Of a stretch of DNA of 64,000 bases, positions 35,200 through 43,515 are shown one piece after another (within the stretch, counting starts at the first letter, position 1; each line of letters begins with the position of its first letter). The notes below the pieces were generated by a model. That model made no database searches. It saw nothing but the letters and a program-made list of their open reading frames with translations, and had not been told where the DNA came from. The DNA comes from an uncultured Collinsella sp. (GTDB lineage Bacteria > Actinomycetota > Coriobacteriia > Coriobacteriales > Coriobacteriaceae), in contig UQPF01000001.1 of the NCBI GenBank assembly GCA_900542905.1, forward strand, positions 186,001 through 250,000, written 5' to 3'. Both the position numbers and the translations under genes were made by a program.

Positions 35200-36612
35200 A
35201 TGACCAAGAACCGCACCGAGGTCGCGGACATCGACCGCAGCCTCTACGACTTCACCTATGGCGAGGAGGGATTCGAGCGCCTCGACGCCGGCATCACGCC
35301 CGACATCGTGCGCGAGATCAGCGCCAAGAAAGACGAGCCGCAGTGGATGCTCGACCTGCGCTTAAAGTCCCTCGAGATCTTCAACCGTTTTCCCGACCCG
35401 ACGTGGGGCCCCTCCATCGAGGGCCTGGACATGGACAACATCGTCACCTACGTCAAGCCCAACACCGACCAAAAGCACGACTGGGAGTCGGTGCCCGACG
35501 ACATCAAGAACACCTTTGAGCGCCTGGGTATCCCCGAGGCCGAGCGCAGCTACCTGGCAGGCGTCGGCGCGCAGTACGACTCCGAACTCGTCTACCACAA
35601 CATGCAGGACACCGCGTCCAAGATGGGCATCGTCTACTCCGGCATCGAGGAGGCCCTGCACGATCCGCAGTGGGAGCCGCTCATCCACGAGAAGTTTATG
35701 ACGCTCATCCCGCCCACCGACCACAAGTTTGCGGCCCTGCATGGTGCCGTGTGGTCGGGCGGCTCGTTTGTCTACGTGCCCAAGGGCACCAAGCTCGACT
35801 TCCCGCTGCAGAGCTACTTCCGCCTTAACGCCAAGGGCGCCGGCCAGTTTGAGCACACGCTCATCATCGTCGAGGACGATGCCGACCTGCACTTCATTGA
35901 GGGTTGCTCCGCGCCCAAGTACAACGTAGCCAACCTCCACGCCGGCGCTGTCGAGCTCTTTGTGGGCAAGCGTGCGCACCTGCGCTACTCGACTATCGAG
36001 AACTGGTCCAAGAACATGTACAACCTCAACACCAAGCGTGCGCGCGTGGACGAGGACGGCGACATCGAGTGGATCAGCGGCTCCTTCGGCAGCCACGTGG
36101 GCTACCTCTACCCCATGAGCGTGCTCAACGGCCGTCGCGCCCGCTCGAGCTTTACCGGCATTACCTTTGCCGGCGCCGGCCAGAACCTCGATACCGGCTG
36201 CAAGGTCGTGCTCAACGCGCCCGACACCTCGGCAACCGTCGAGACCAAGGGTATCTCCAAGAGCGGCGGCATCCAGACCTTCCGCAGCTCCATCGTGGCC
36301 ACGCCTAAGGCCGAAGGTTCCAAAGCAACCGTGAGCTGCCAGTCGCTGATGCTCGACGACCAGAGCCGCTCCGATACCATCCCCGCCATGGACATCCGCG
36401 CCAAGAACGTCGACATCGGCCACGAGGCCACCATCGGCCGCATCGGCGACGACAAGGTGTTCTACCTGATGAGCCGCGGCATATCGGAGGAAGAGGCCCG
36501 CACCATGATCGTCAACGGCTTTGCCAACCCGGTCTCCAAGGAGCTGCCGCTTGAGTACGCCGTCGAGATGAACAACCTGATCAAGCTCGAGATGGAAGGA
36601 GCGATCGGATAA
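35200..36612 (+). CDS. sufB: SufB, Fe-S cluster scaffold subunit
   Basis: 470 residues, full length for the family. Typical segments are SGGSFVYVPKGTKLDFPLQSYFRLN, GQFEHTLIIVEDDADLHFIEGCSAP, and the beta-helix core ending GHEATIGRIGDDKVFYLMSRGISEEEA. SufB receives persulfide sulfur from SufS/SufU and assembles the cluster with SufC and SufD in the cytoplasm. It starts 12 bp after sufC with GGGGCGA as the ribosome site, and its TAA overlaps the ATG of sufD. Confidence 0.95.
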   Translation: MTKNRTEVADIDRSLYDFTYGEEGFERLDAGITPDIVREISAKKDEPQWMLDLRLKSLEIFNRFPDPTWGPSIEGLDMDNIVTYVKPNTDQKHDWESVPDDIKNTFERLGIPEAERSYLAGVGAQYDSELVYHNMQDTASKMGIVYSGIEEALHDPQWEPLIHEKFMTLIPPTDHKFAALHGAVWSGGSFVYVPKGTKLDFPLQSYFRLNAKGAGQFEHTLIIVEDDADLHFIEGCSAPKYNVANLHAGAVELFVGKRAHLRYSTIENWSKNMYNLNTKRARVDEDGDIEWISGSFGSHVGYLYPMSVLNGRRARSSFTGITFAGAGQNLDTGCKVVLNAPDTSATVETKGISKSGGIQTFRSSIVATPKAEGSKATVSCQSLMLDDQSRSDTIPAMDIRAKNVDIGHEATIGRIGDDKVFYLMSRGISEEEARTMIVNGFANPVSKELPLEYAVEMNNLIKLEMEGAIG

Positions 36613-37883
36613 TGAAACAGGAAACCAACACCGCTGCTACCACGCTCGAGCAGGTCAACGCTATGCCGGCCGCCACTTGGGGTTGGCTCAAGATGAACCA
36701 GACCAAGCTCGAGCTTTCGGACGAACTTGCCGCCGCTCCCGCGGAGGCCGTTGAGGTCGAAGGCTTGGGCGAGCAGTTTATTGGCGTGACAGACGCGTTC
36801 GACGCCGCCATGGACGCCATGGCCGAGCGCTTCCCCGAGCGCCGCTCCTCCGCCCCCGGTGATGCCGCCGACCGCGCCCGCATCACGCCCGAGACCGAGC
36901 TCGACGTGCCCGCCACCTCCGTCTACCAGGCCGGCGCCATCAAGCTCGAGGAGGAGCTCTCCCCTGCTGAAGCCTTCGAAACCGGCATGGGCGAGGCTGC
37001 CTACGCCTACTTGGCCGAGCACGCTACCAAGCGCATCGTCATCGATGTGCCCGCATACCAGCACGCCACGGTTACCGTGCGTGTGAGCGGTGTCGATGCC
37101 GCCGCGGCCATCGCCGCCATCGACGTCGTCGCTCGCCCGCAGGCAACGCTCGACCTGCATATTGCCCTAGACTCTCCTGTTACCGGCGAGGGTGTCGTGG
37201 GCTCCGTGCTACGCGTGTGCGCCCACGAGTACGCCACCGTCAACGTGACCTGCACGCAGACACTCGACGACAGCTGGATCGCACTCGACGACACCGGCCT
37301 GTTCCTGGACGAGGGCGCGCGCGTCAACGTGCAGCACACCGTCCTGGGTGCCGGCGCCAGCGCCACCGGCCTTGCCGGCGACCTGCTGGGCGACACCGCC
37401 AAGGTGACCATCGATACCGATTACCTGGGCGCCCGCGAGCAGGTGCGCGACTTTAACTACGAGCTGCGCCACCGCGGTCGCAAGACCGAGTGCGAGATCG
37501 ACGCCAACGGCGTGCTGACCGGCACGTCCAAGAAGGTCTACCGTGGCACCATCGACCTCGTGCACGGCTGCAAGGGTGCAACCGGCACCGAACGCGAGAC
37601 GGTGCTTTTGGCCAACAAGGGCGTCGACAACAAGACCGTTCCCGTCATTCTCTGTGACGAGGACGACGTCGCCGGCAACCACGGCGCCACCATCGGTCAC
37701 GTCCGCGACGAGCAGCTGTTCTACCTCGCCTGCCGTGGCCTTGACCAAAACGCCGCCGAGGACCTGTTCATCCGCGCCAAGCTGGAGGACGCCGCGCTTT
37801 CCGCCACCGACGAGCGCACCCGCGCCGCCGTCGTCCGCCTAGGCAACAACCTGATCGACAACTTTGAAGAGGAGCTCGCATGA
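36612..37883 (+). CDS. sufD: SufD, Fe-S cluster scaffold subunit
   Basis: 423 residues. The N-terminus is divergent (helical, acidic). The C-terminal beta-helix has RTKTECEIDANGVLT-like spacing and ends GATIGHVRDEQLFYLACRGLDQNAAEDLFIRA, the SufB/SufD hallmark. It pairs with SufB and SufC in the scaffold and helps iron entry. Its ATG overlaps the sufB stop (TAATG) and its own stop overlaps sufS (ATGA), so the three are translationally coupled. Confidence 0.92.
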   Translation: MKQETNTAATTLEQVNAMPAATWGWLKMNQTKLELSDELAAAPAEAVEVEGLGEQFIGVTDAFDAAMDAMAERFPERRSSAPGDAADRARITPETELDVPATSVYQAGAIKLEEELSPAEAFETGMGEAAYAYLAEHATKRIVIDVPAYQHATVTVRVSGVDAAAAIAAIDVVARPQATLDLHIALDSPVTGEGVVGSVLRVCAHEYATVNVTCTQTLDDSWIALDDTGLFLDEGARVNVQHTVLGAGASATGLAGDLLGDTAKVTIDTDYLGAREQVRDFNYELRHRGRKTECEIDANGVLTGTSKKVYRGTIDLVHGCKGATGTERETVLLANKGVDNKTVPVILCDEDDVAGNHGATIGHVRDEQLFYLACRGLDQNAAEDLFIRAKLEDAALSATDERTRAAVVRLGNNLIDNFEEELA

Positions 37884-39205
37884 TCGACACCGAGCACGTT
37901 AAATGCGATACCTGTACTGCCCCCGAGCCCATGGAGCTCGACGCCAGCGACGAGGCTTCGCGCTGCTGGCCCACCGTGGACATCGAGACCAACCCCTACA
38001 AGGGCCAGTTCCCGCTGTTCCAGCAGCACCCCGAGATCGCCTTCCTCGATAGCGCCGCCACCGCGCAGCGCCCTGCCTGTGTGCTCGACGCCGAACGCGA
38101 CTTCTACCAGCGCATGAACGCCAACCCCCTGCGCGGCCTGTACTCGCTGTCCGTCGAGGCCACCGACGCCATCGCGAAGGTCCGCCAGCAGATCGCTGAC
38201 CTCATCGGCGCCTCACAGGCCAACGAGGTCGTCTTCACCCGCAACACGAGCGAGTCGCTCAACCTGGTCGCTAAGAGCTTTGCGCCCACAGTGCTCGAAC
38301 CGGGCGACGAGGTCGTCATCACCATTATGGAGCACCACTCCAACCTGATTCCGTGGCAGCAGGTCTGCCGCGAAACCGGCGCCAAGCTCGTCTACCTCTA
38401 CCCCACCAAGACCGGCCAGCTCACCACCGAGGAGGTTCTTGCCAAGGTGGGTCCCAAGACCAAGATCCTAGCCGTGGGACAGGTCTCCAACGTGCTGGGC
38501 GTCGAGAACCCGGTCAAGAACCTCGGCAAACTCGTGCACAAGTACGGCGGCTACCTGGTCGTCGACGGCGCGCAGTCGCTGCCGCACATGCCGGTCGATG
38601 TGGCCGACCTGGGCGCCGACTTCTTTGCCTTTAGTGCGCACAAGGCCATGGGCCCCATGGGCATCGGCGTGCTGTGGGGCAAGATGGACCTGCTCAACGC
38701 CATGCCGCCCATGCTTACCGGCGGTGAGATGATCGACTCGGTTACTGAGCAGGACGCCGTCTGGGCTCCCGTCCCCGAGAAGTTCGAGGCCGGCACGCAG
38801 GACGCCGCCGGCATCTTCGCCACAGGCGCCGCCCTCGACTACCTCGTCAACACGGTGGGCTACGAAAACATCCAGGCACGCGAGCAGGCACTCGTCCACT
38901 ACCTGATGGGCGAGCTCATGCAGCTCGACTTTGTCCAGATCATCGGCTCAATCTATTGGGATAACCACCACGGTGTCGTGAGCTTTAATGTCAAGGGCAT
39001 CCACCCGCACGATGTCGCGAGCATCATGGACATGGACGGCGTCTGCATCCGCGCCGGTCACCACTGCGCGCAGCCGCTGCTCACCTGGCTGGGCGTCGAG
39101 AACCTTGCCTGCTGCCGCGCCAGCGTGGCCTTCTACAACGACAAGGCCGACATCGACAAGTTCATCGCCGGCCTGCATCACGTTTGGAGCACATTCAATG
39201 GGTAA
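37880..39205 (+). CDS. sufS: SufS, cysteine desulfurase
   Basis: 441 residues, about 30 longer than most because of an N-terminal extension holding two Cys (KCDTC at 8-12). PLP-binding Lys255 in FFAFSAHKAMGP, EHHSNLIPWQ (151-160), and active-site Cys about 396 in RAGHHCAQPLL. It removes sulfur from cysteine as a persulfide and passes it to SufU next door. Class II (SufS) rather than IscS/NifS by these motifs. Overlaps sufU by 8 bp. Confidence 0.95.
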   Translation: MIDTEHVKCDTCTAPEPMELDASDEASRCWPTVDIETNPYKGQFPLFQQHPEIAFLDSAATAQRPACVLDAERDFYQRMNANPLRGLYSLSVEATDAIAKVRQQIADLIGASQANEVVFTRNTSESLNLVAKSFAPTVLEPGDEVVITIMEHHSNLIPWQQVCRETGAKLVYLYPTKTGQLTTEEVLAKVGPKTKILAVGQVSNVLGVENPVKNLGKLVHKYGGYLVVDGAQSLPHMPVDVADLGADFFAFSAHKAMGPMGIGVLWGKMDLLNAMPPMLTGGEMIDSVTEQDAVWAPVPEKFEAGTQDAAGIFATGAALDYLVNTVGYENIQAREQALVHYLMGELMQLDFVQIIGSIYWDNHHGVVSFNVKGIHPHDVASIMDMDGVCIRAGHHCAQPLLTWLGVENLACCRASVAFYNDKADIDKFIAGLHHVWSTFNG

Positions 39206-39632
39206 TCTGTACACCTCCACCACATTTATGGAGCACAACTCGCACCCCGACTATAAGTACGAGATGGATGCTCCCACGCACGAGCACGACGGCATCAACC
39301 CCAGCTGCGGAGACGAGCTCACCTTGCAGCTGCGTGTCGAGAACGGCGTGATCGAGGAGGCCTCCTTTACCGGCCACGGCTGCGCCATCAGTCAGGCCAG
39401 CGCCGACATCATGGCCGACCTCATCACCGGCGAGACGGTCGAGGAAGCGCGTCGCTTGGCAGGGCTCTTCCTCGCCATGATCCGCGGCGAACAGCTCTCC
39501 GAGGAGGACCTGGAAGATCTGGACGAGGCCGCCCAGCTCCAGGACATCTCGCACATGCCCGCCCGCGTCAAATGCGCCGAGCTCGCCTGGCGCACCCTCG
39601 ACGGCATGCTCGAGGGGCAAGCAAACCAGTAG
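39198..39632 (+). CDS. sufU: SufU, zinc-dependent sulfur transfer protein
   Basis: 144 residues from the ATG at 39198. The three ligand cysteines are in NPSCGDE, GHGCAISQASAD and RVKCAELAW, as in Gram-positive SufU. SufU swaps its zinc ligand with SufS and carries the persulfide to SufB. It is the last gene of the operon, with a terminator 33 bp later. No SufA or SufT follows. Confidence 0.93.
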   Translation: MGNLYTSTTFMEHNSHPDYKYEMDAPTHEHDGINPSCGDELTLQLRVENGVIEEASFTGHGCAISQASADIMADLITGETVEEARRLAGLFLAMIRGEQLSEEDLEDLDEAAQLQDISHMPARVKCAELAWRTLDGMLEGQANQ

Positions 39633-39664
39633 CGTATGCCCCGAATCCAAGGTTTTTGATTGCC

Positions 39665-39695
39665 GAGCCGCCCGATACGGGCGGCTCTGTTTTTT
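39665..39695 (+). terminator. Rho-independent terminator of the suf operon
   Basis: Perfect 10-bp GC stem (39665-39674 and 39678-39687), 3-nt loop, then TG and six T. Confidence 0.9.
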
Positions 39696-40290
39696 CTAAT
39701 GAGCGCGAACGCACAAAGTCCGCGCGTCCGGCACCCCGTCTGTCATTTACCACACAGCCAGACGCGAACACGGGCGTTTTCCACAGCACCAAAGGCCTGC
39801 GGCAGGGCCACGAGCACGCCTAGCATCGTCCCATGCCCCATCCAGCTGGGCTCCGATTCGCTTCGCGCCTGCTGCAGACGGGTCCCATAGGGAGCGGCGT
39901 GCATTTTTGCGAATATTCAGCACGCCAAGCTGTGTGTATACGCATCGAAAGCGTTAATCAACGTCTCCAGGCGCATATATAGTGCGTTTTAGAACAAGCA
40001 TCGTGGTCTCAGGGGCGCAAACATGAGCTTCGGGAGCGCATCGGCAGGCATAAATAGCTTCGGGGCCCGTATGTTGCAAAATTGCGACGGTAGTGGCAGT
40101 ACCGCGATGCTGAAAACTCCATTTTTTGCACGGCGCAGATGGGGGTAGGCACGGGCAAACCCGGACTGAGCCCTTATTTTATGCAAGATGGCGATTGTTC
40201 TATGCATATTAAGAAGTGCAGTTGCCGCACCAAGCTTTTGAACGCTTGTTGCGGCGTATGGACGACCCCATCTGCGGCGCACAGGCGACC
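39696..40290. other. 595-bp non-coding region beside the Y1 transposase
   Basis: No credible gene. CGCAGATGGGG (40134-40144) and CCCCATCTGCG (40266-40276) form an inverted pair enclosing about 120 bp, ending 14 bp from the transposase stop. The stretch looks like a decayed mobile or REP-associated sequence. Confidence 0.4.
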
Positions 40291-41103
40291 CTACATCACG
40301 TTTCCGCCAGTCCGCATCGCCGTCCGCGCGCGGGCACGCACAATACGAGAGACGGTACTTTTGCCAATCCCGGTATAGCGCTCAATCTGGCGCACCGTGA
40401 AACCGGCATCGTGCAATCCAAAAATAACGGTATCGCGCTGCGCCGGCGGTGCGGCTTTAACCCCGCGAAGCGGAACCCCGAGTTCCTTAGCCATCTTGCC
40501 GGCAAAGGCGTGGCGTTCCCACTCCGTCTCTTTCATATCGCCCAGCGCTGGCTCGCCGCCGTCGGGCGTCGAAAGTGAATAGGCAATAAAGCCCTCGGCA
40601 GAACCAAAGAGCTCAAGCATGCAAGAAGGATCAGAAAATCCCCTCGCGACATCAGCCGCGTCACCGTCGTAAGCGCGCAAATGCTCCGCAAAGCTGCTCC
40701 AGGGATAACGCTCGATTAGGCCAACGCCCGCCTCCTGTGGATCGGCGTGTACGGAGCGAATAGCCTCCATCACCTGCCAGTCGGTATCGAGCGAGCGCCG
40801 GTCAAAACGGTTCTGGAACAGATGACCTGTGCGCCCCGTGCGTTTATTGAACCGCCGCGCGTACGTCAAAAGCAGCCGGTGCATCGCCGCGCTCATCGCG
40901 TCCTCGTAATCTGCCAGCACCAGATGCACGTGATTGCCCATAAGACACCAAGCGATAACCGTGACGCCTGCCTCCCGGCAGCAGTCGCGCATCAACTCCA
41001 AAAACTCCCACCGGTCTTCATCGCCCTCAAAGATGAGCTGCTTGCCCGTACCGCGGGCACAGACATGGTAAAAGCCGGTAACCGTTCTCCAAACGCGCTG
41101 CAT
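40291..41103 (-). CDS. REP-associated tyrosine transposase-like (Y1_Tnp, RAYT) protein
   Basis: 270 residues from the ATG at 41103, chosen for GGGAG just upstream. Y1 transposase features: YHVCARGTGKQLIFEGDEDR at the start, the HUH motif in WCLMGNHVHLVL, and a candidate catalytic Tyr in LLTYARRFNKRTGRTGHLFQNRF. An additional C-terminal helix-turn-helix (FTVRQIERYTGIGKSTVSRIV) is present, longer than minimal IS200 transposases. Single-copy, without visible IS ends, so a domesticated RAYT rather than an active insertion sequence is likely. Confidence 0.85.
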   Translation of the reverse strand: MQRVWRTVTGFYHVCARGTGKQLIFEGDEDRWEFLELMRDCCREAGVTVIAWCLMGNHVHLVLADYEDAMSAAMHRLLLTYARRFNKRTGRTGHLFQNRFDRRSLDTDWQVMEAIRSVHADPQEAGVGLIERYPWSSFAEHLRAYDGDAADVARGFSDPSCMLELFGSAEGFIAYSLSTPDGGEPALGDMKETEWERHAFAGKMAKELGVPLRGVKAAPPAQRDTVIFGLHDAGFTVRQIERYTGIGKSTVSRIVRARARTAMRTGGNVM

Positions 41104-41506
41104 GGCGCTCCCTTCGCCGGGATCTGCTTGCCATCCAATACAGCACGATTGAAGCGTGCCATCAAAACATCCACGCAAAACAATAGACTCGCGCGGCCAA
41201 AGGCAGTAAATAGGCGGCGAACGGCACCGTTGCAACAGGTCAGCCCCTGCAACGCTTACAAGAGCTGACCAAAAGCTTGCCCAAGACGAACCCCCTCTAC
41301 GGAAGTTCGCGACCACAGAACATAGAGTTAAACCGTTTCAATTTAAACTTCGGGACTTCTCGCTACGAAAACTGAGCCGTTCGCCGAATATTCCGTGCAT
41401 TTCGCGGTATTATAGGGGCTGCATGTCATGTCCCTTTCGAAGGGTCGCCCGGCAATCGCCAGCCACGACCCCCAGACGGGACGCCAACACGATAGAGAGG
41501 AGAGGC
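41104..41506. other. 403-bp divergent intergenic region
   Basis: It separates the transposase gene (minus) from the NifU-like gene (plus). TATTAT at 41408-41413 is a plausible -10 for the latter, without an evident -35. AGAGGAGAGG before 41507 is the ribosome site. No gene is seen. Confidence 0.4.
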
Positions 41507-42241
41507 ATGCAGTACTCACAGGAAGTGGAGAACATGTGCCCCGTTGCCAAGGGTGCATACCACGGCCCCGCACCCATCCCCGAGGAGGGCAAGTGGGTCC
41601 AGGCTAAGGAGATTTCCGACATCTCCGGTCTTACGCACGGTGTGGGTTGGTGCGCACCTCAGCAGGGCGCCTGCAAGCTCACGCTGAACGTCAAGGACGG
41701 CATCATCGAGGAGGCCCTCGTTGAGACCATCGGCTGCTCGGGCATGACCCACTCTGCCGCCATGGCTTCCGAGATCCTTCCCGGTAAGACCATCCTCGAG
41801 GCCCTCAACACCGACCTCGTCTGCGACGCCATCAACGTCGCTATGCGCGAGATCTTCCTGCAGATCGTTTACGGCCGCAGCCAGACCGCGTTCTCCGAGG
41901 GCGGCCTGCCCGTGGGCGCCTCCCTCGACGACCTCGGCAAGGGTCTTCGCTCCCAGGTCGGCACCATGTTCGGCACCAAGGCCAAGGGCGCTCGTTACCT
42001 CGAGCTCGCTCAGGGCTACGTCACCCGCATGGCTCTCAACGACAAGAACGAGATCATCGCGTTCGAGTTCCTGAACCTCGGTAAGTTCACCGACGCCGTC
42101 AAGGCCGGCAAGACCCCCGAGGAGGCCATCGCTGGTGCTATGGGCCACTATGGTCAGTGGGAGAACGCTGCCAAGTACATCGACCCGCGCACCGACGAGG
42201 AGACCCACTCCGTCGCCAGCGTGTTCCCGGTTCACGAGTAG
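41507..42241 (+). CDS. NifU-like iron-sulfur scaffold protein paired with GGGtGRT
   Basis: 244 residues from the ATG at 41507. The central part resembles the NifU/IscU N-terminal fold: GCSGMTHSAAMASEILPGKTILEALN, preceded by GWCAPQQGACKLTLNVKDGIIEEALVETIGCSG. Cysteines lie at APQQGAC and IGCSG. Family members are annotated as iron-sulfur assembly scaffold proteins and regularly precede a GGGtGRT gene, as here (18-bp gap with GGGAGG). Function is not established in detail. Strong third-position GC and a strong ribosome site suggest abundant expression. Confidence 0.75.
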   Translation: MQYSQEVENMCPVAKGAYHGPAPIPEEGKWVQAKEISDISGLTHGVGWCAPQQGACKLTLNVKDGIIEEALVETIGCSGMTHSAAMASEILPGKTILEALNTDLVCDAINVAMREIFLQIVYGRSQTAFSEGGLPVGASLDDLGKGLRSQVGTMFGTKAKGARYLELAQGYVTRMALNDKNEIIAFEFLNLGKFTDAVKAGKTPEEAIAGAMGHYGQWENAAKYIDPRTDEETHSVASVFPVHE

Positions 42242-42259
42242 AAAGGGAGGGAAATAACT

Positions 42260-43264
42260 ATGACTGTTACGTTCGAAGGTTACGAGCGCCGCGCTGACAA
42301 GATCAACAAGTGCCTCGCCGACAACGGCATCGCCTCCCTCGAGGAAGCTCTGCAGATCTGCACCGACAAGGGCTTCAACCCGCGTGAGATCGTCAACAAC
42401 ACCCAGTCCATCGCCTTCCAGAACGCCGAGTGGGCCTACACCCTCGGCTGCGCTCTCGCTGTCAAGCGTGGCGCCAAGACTGCTTCTGAGGCTGCCGCCA
42501 TCATCGGCGAGGGCATCCAGGCCTTCACCGTTCCCGGCTCCGTCGCCGAGGACCGCAAGGTCGGTCTGGGCCACGGCAACCTGGGCGCCATGCTGCTCTC
42601 CGACGACACCGAGTGCTTCGCCTTCCTGGCTGGCCACGAGTCCTTCGCTGCCGCTGAGGGCGCTATCGGCCTGGCTCTGAACGCCAACAAGGCTCGCAAG
42701 AAGCCGCTGCGCGTTATCCTCAACGGTCTGGGCAAGGACGCCGCTCAGATCATCGCCCGCATCAACGGCTTCACCTACGTGAAGACCCAGTTCGACTACT
42801 TCACGGGCGAGCTCAAGGTCGTCGAGACCATCCCCTACTCCGATGGTCCCCGCGCCGCCGTCAACTGCTACGGCGCCGACGACGTCCGCGAGGGCGTTGC
42901 CATCATGTGGCACGAGAACGTCGACATCTCGATCACCGGCAACTCCACCAACCCGACGCGCTTCCAGCACCCCGTCGCTGGCACCTACAAGAAGGAGCGC
43001 CTCGAGGCTGGCAAGAAGTACTTCTCCGTCGCTTCTGGTGGCGGCACTGGCCGTACCCTGCACCCGGACAACATGGGCGCCGGCCCTGCCTCTTACGGCA
43101 TGACCGACACCATGGGCCGTATGCACTCCGACGCCCAGTTCGCCGGTTCTTCCTCCGTGCCTGCGCACGTCGACATGATGGGTCTCATCGGCATGGGCAA
43201 CAACCCCATGGTCGGTGCCACCGTCGCCTGCGCTGTCGCCGTCGAGGAGGCCCTCAAGGCCTAA
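42260..43264 (+). CDS. GGGtGRT protein
   Basis: 334 residues. Named for the motif VASGGGTGRTLHPDN, which is present and intact, with ENVDISITGNSTNPTRFQHPVAGTYKKE before it and VDMMGLIGMGNNPMVGATVACAVAVE at the end. Cytoplasmic. The family is found with the NifU-like partner in many anaerobes. Its reaction is unknown, and a role around iron-sulfur or redox chemistry is inferred only from the partner. The operon ends with a strong terminator. Confidence 0.85.
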   Translation: MTVTFEGYERRADKINKCLADNGIASLEEALQICTDKGFNPREIVNNTQSIAFQNAEWAYTLGCALAVKRGAKTASEAAAIIGEGIQAFTVPGSVAEDRKVGLGHGNLGAMLLSDDTECFAFLAGHESFAAAEGAIGLALNANKARKKPLRVILNGLGKDAAQIIARINGFTYVKTQFDYFTGELKVVETIPYSDGPRAAVNCYGADDVREGVAIMWHENVDISITGNSTNPTRFQHPVAGTYKKERLEAGKKYFSVASGGGTGRTLHPDNMGAGPASYGMTDTMGRMHSDAQFAGSSSVPAHVDMMGLIGMGNNPMVGATVACAVAVEEALKA

Positions 43265-43298
43265 TCGCGCCAGCGCGATGCTCATGTAGTTGAGCTTT

Positions 43299-43333
43299 AG
43301 AGCCGCTACCCACCCGGGTAGCGGCTCTTTTTT
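43299..43333 (+). terminator. Rho-independent terminator of the GGGtGRT operon
   Basis: Perfect 13-bp stem (43299-43311 and 43316-43328), 4-nt loop, and a T-run through 43333. Confidence 0.92.
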
Positions 43334-43515
43334 GTCGCCACAAAGCGTTCGAGAGCCGATATATCAGTTCTGATGGAACATGAAGTGTGAGGAGAAGGAG
43401 CCGCCAAGTGGCTTCAACGTCCACGTGCCATATTTGCCCTTTGCCGATTTATCCCATCTTTGCGATGCCTTTGCCGATCACCCATGCGACAATGCGCGAA
43501 CGAGAAAGGAATCCT

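Noticed and set aside
40291..41103. Complete insertion sequence of the IS200/IS605 type
   Set aside because: No TnpB gene and no matched left and right end hairpins at expected distances. The extra C-terminal HTH fits a RAYT better.
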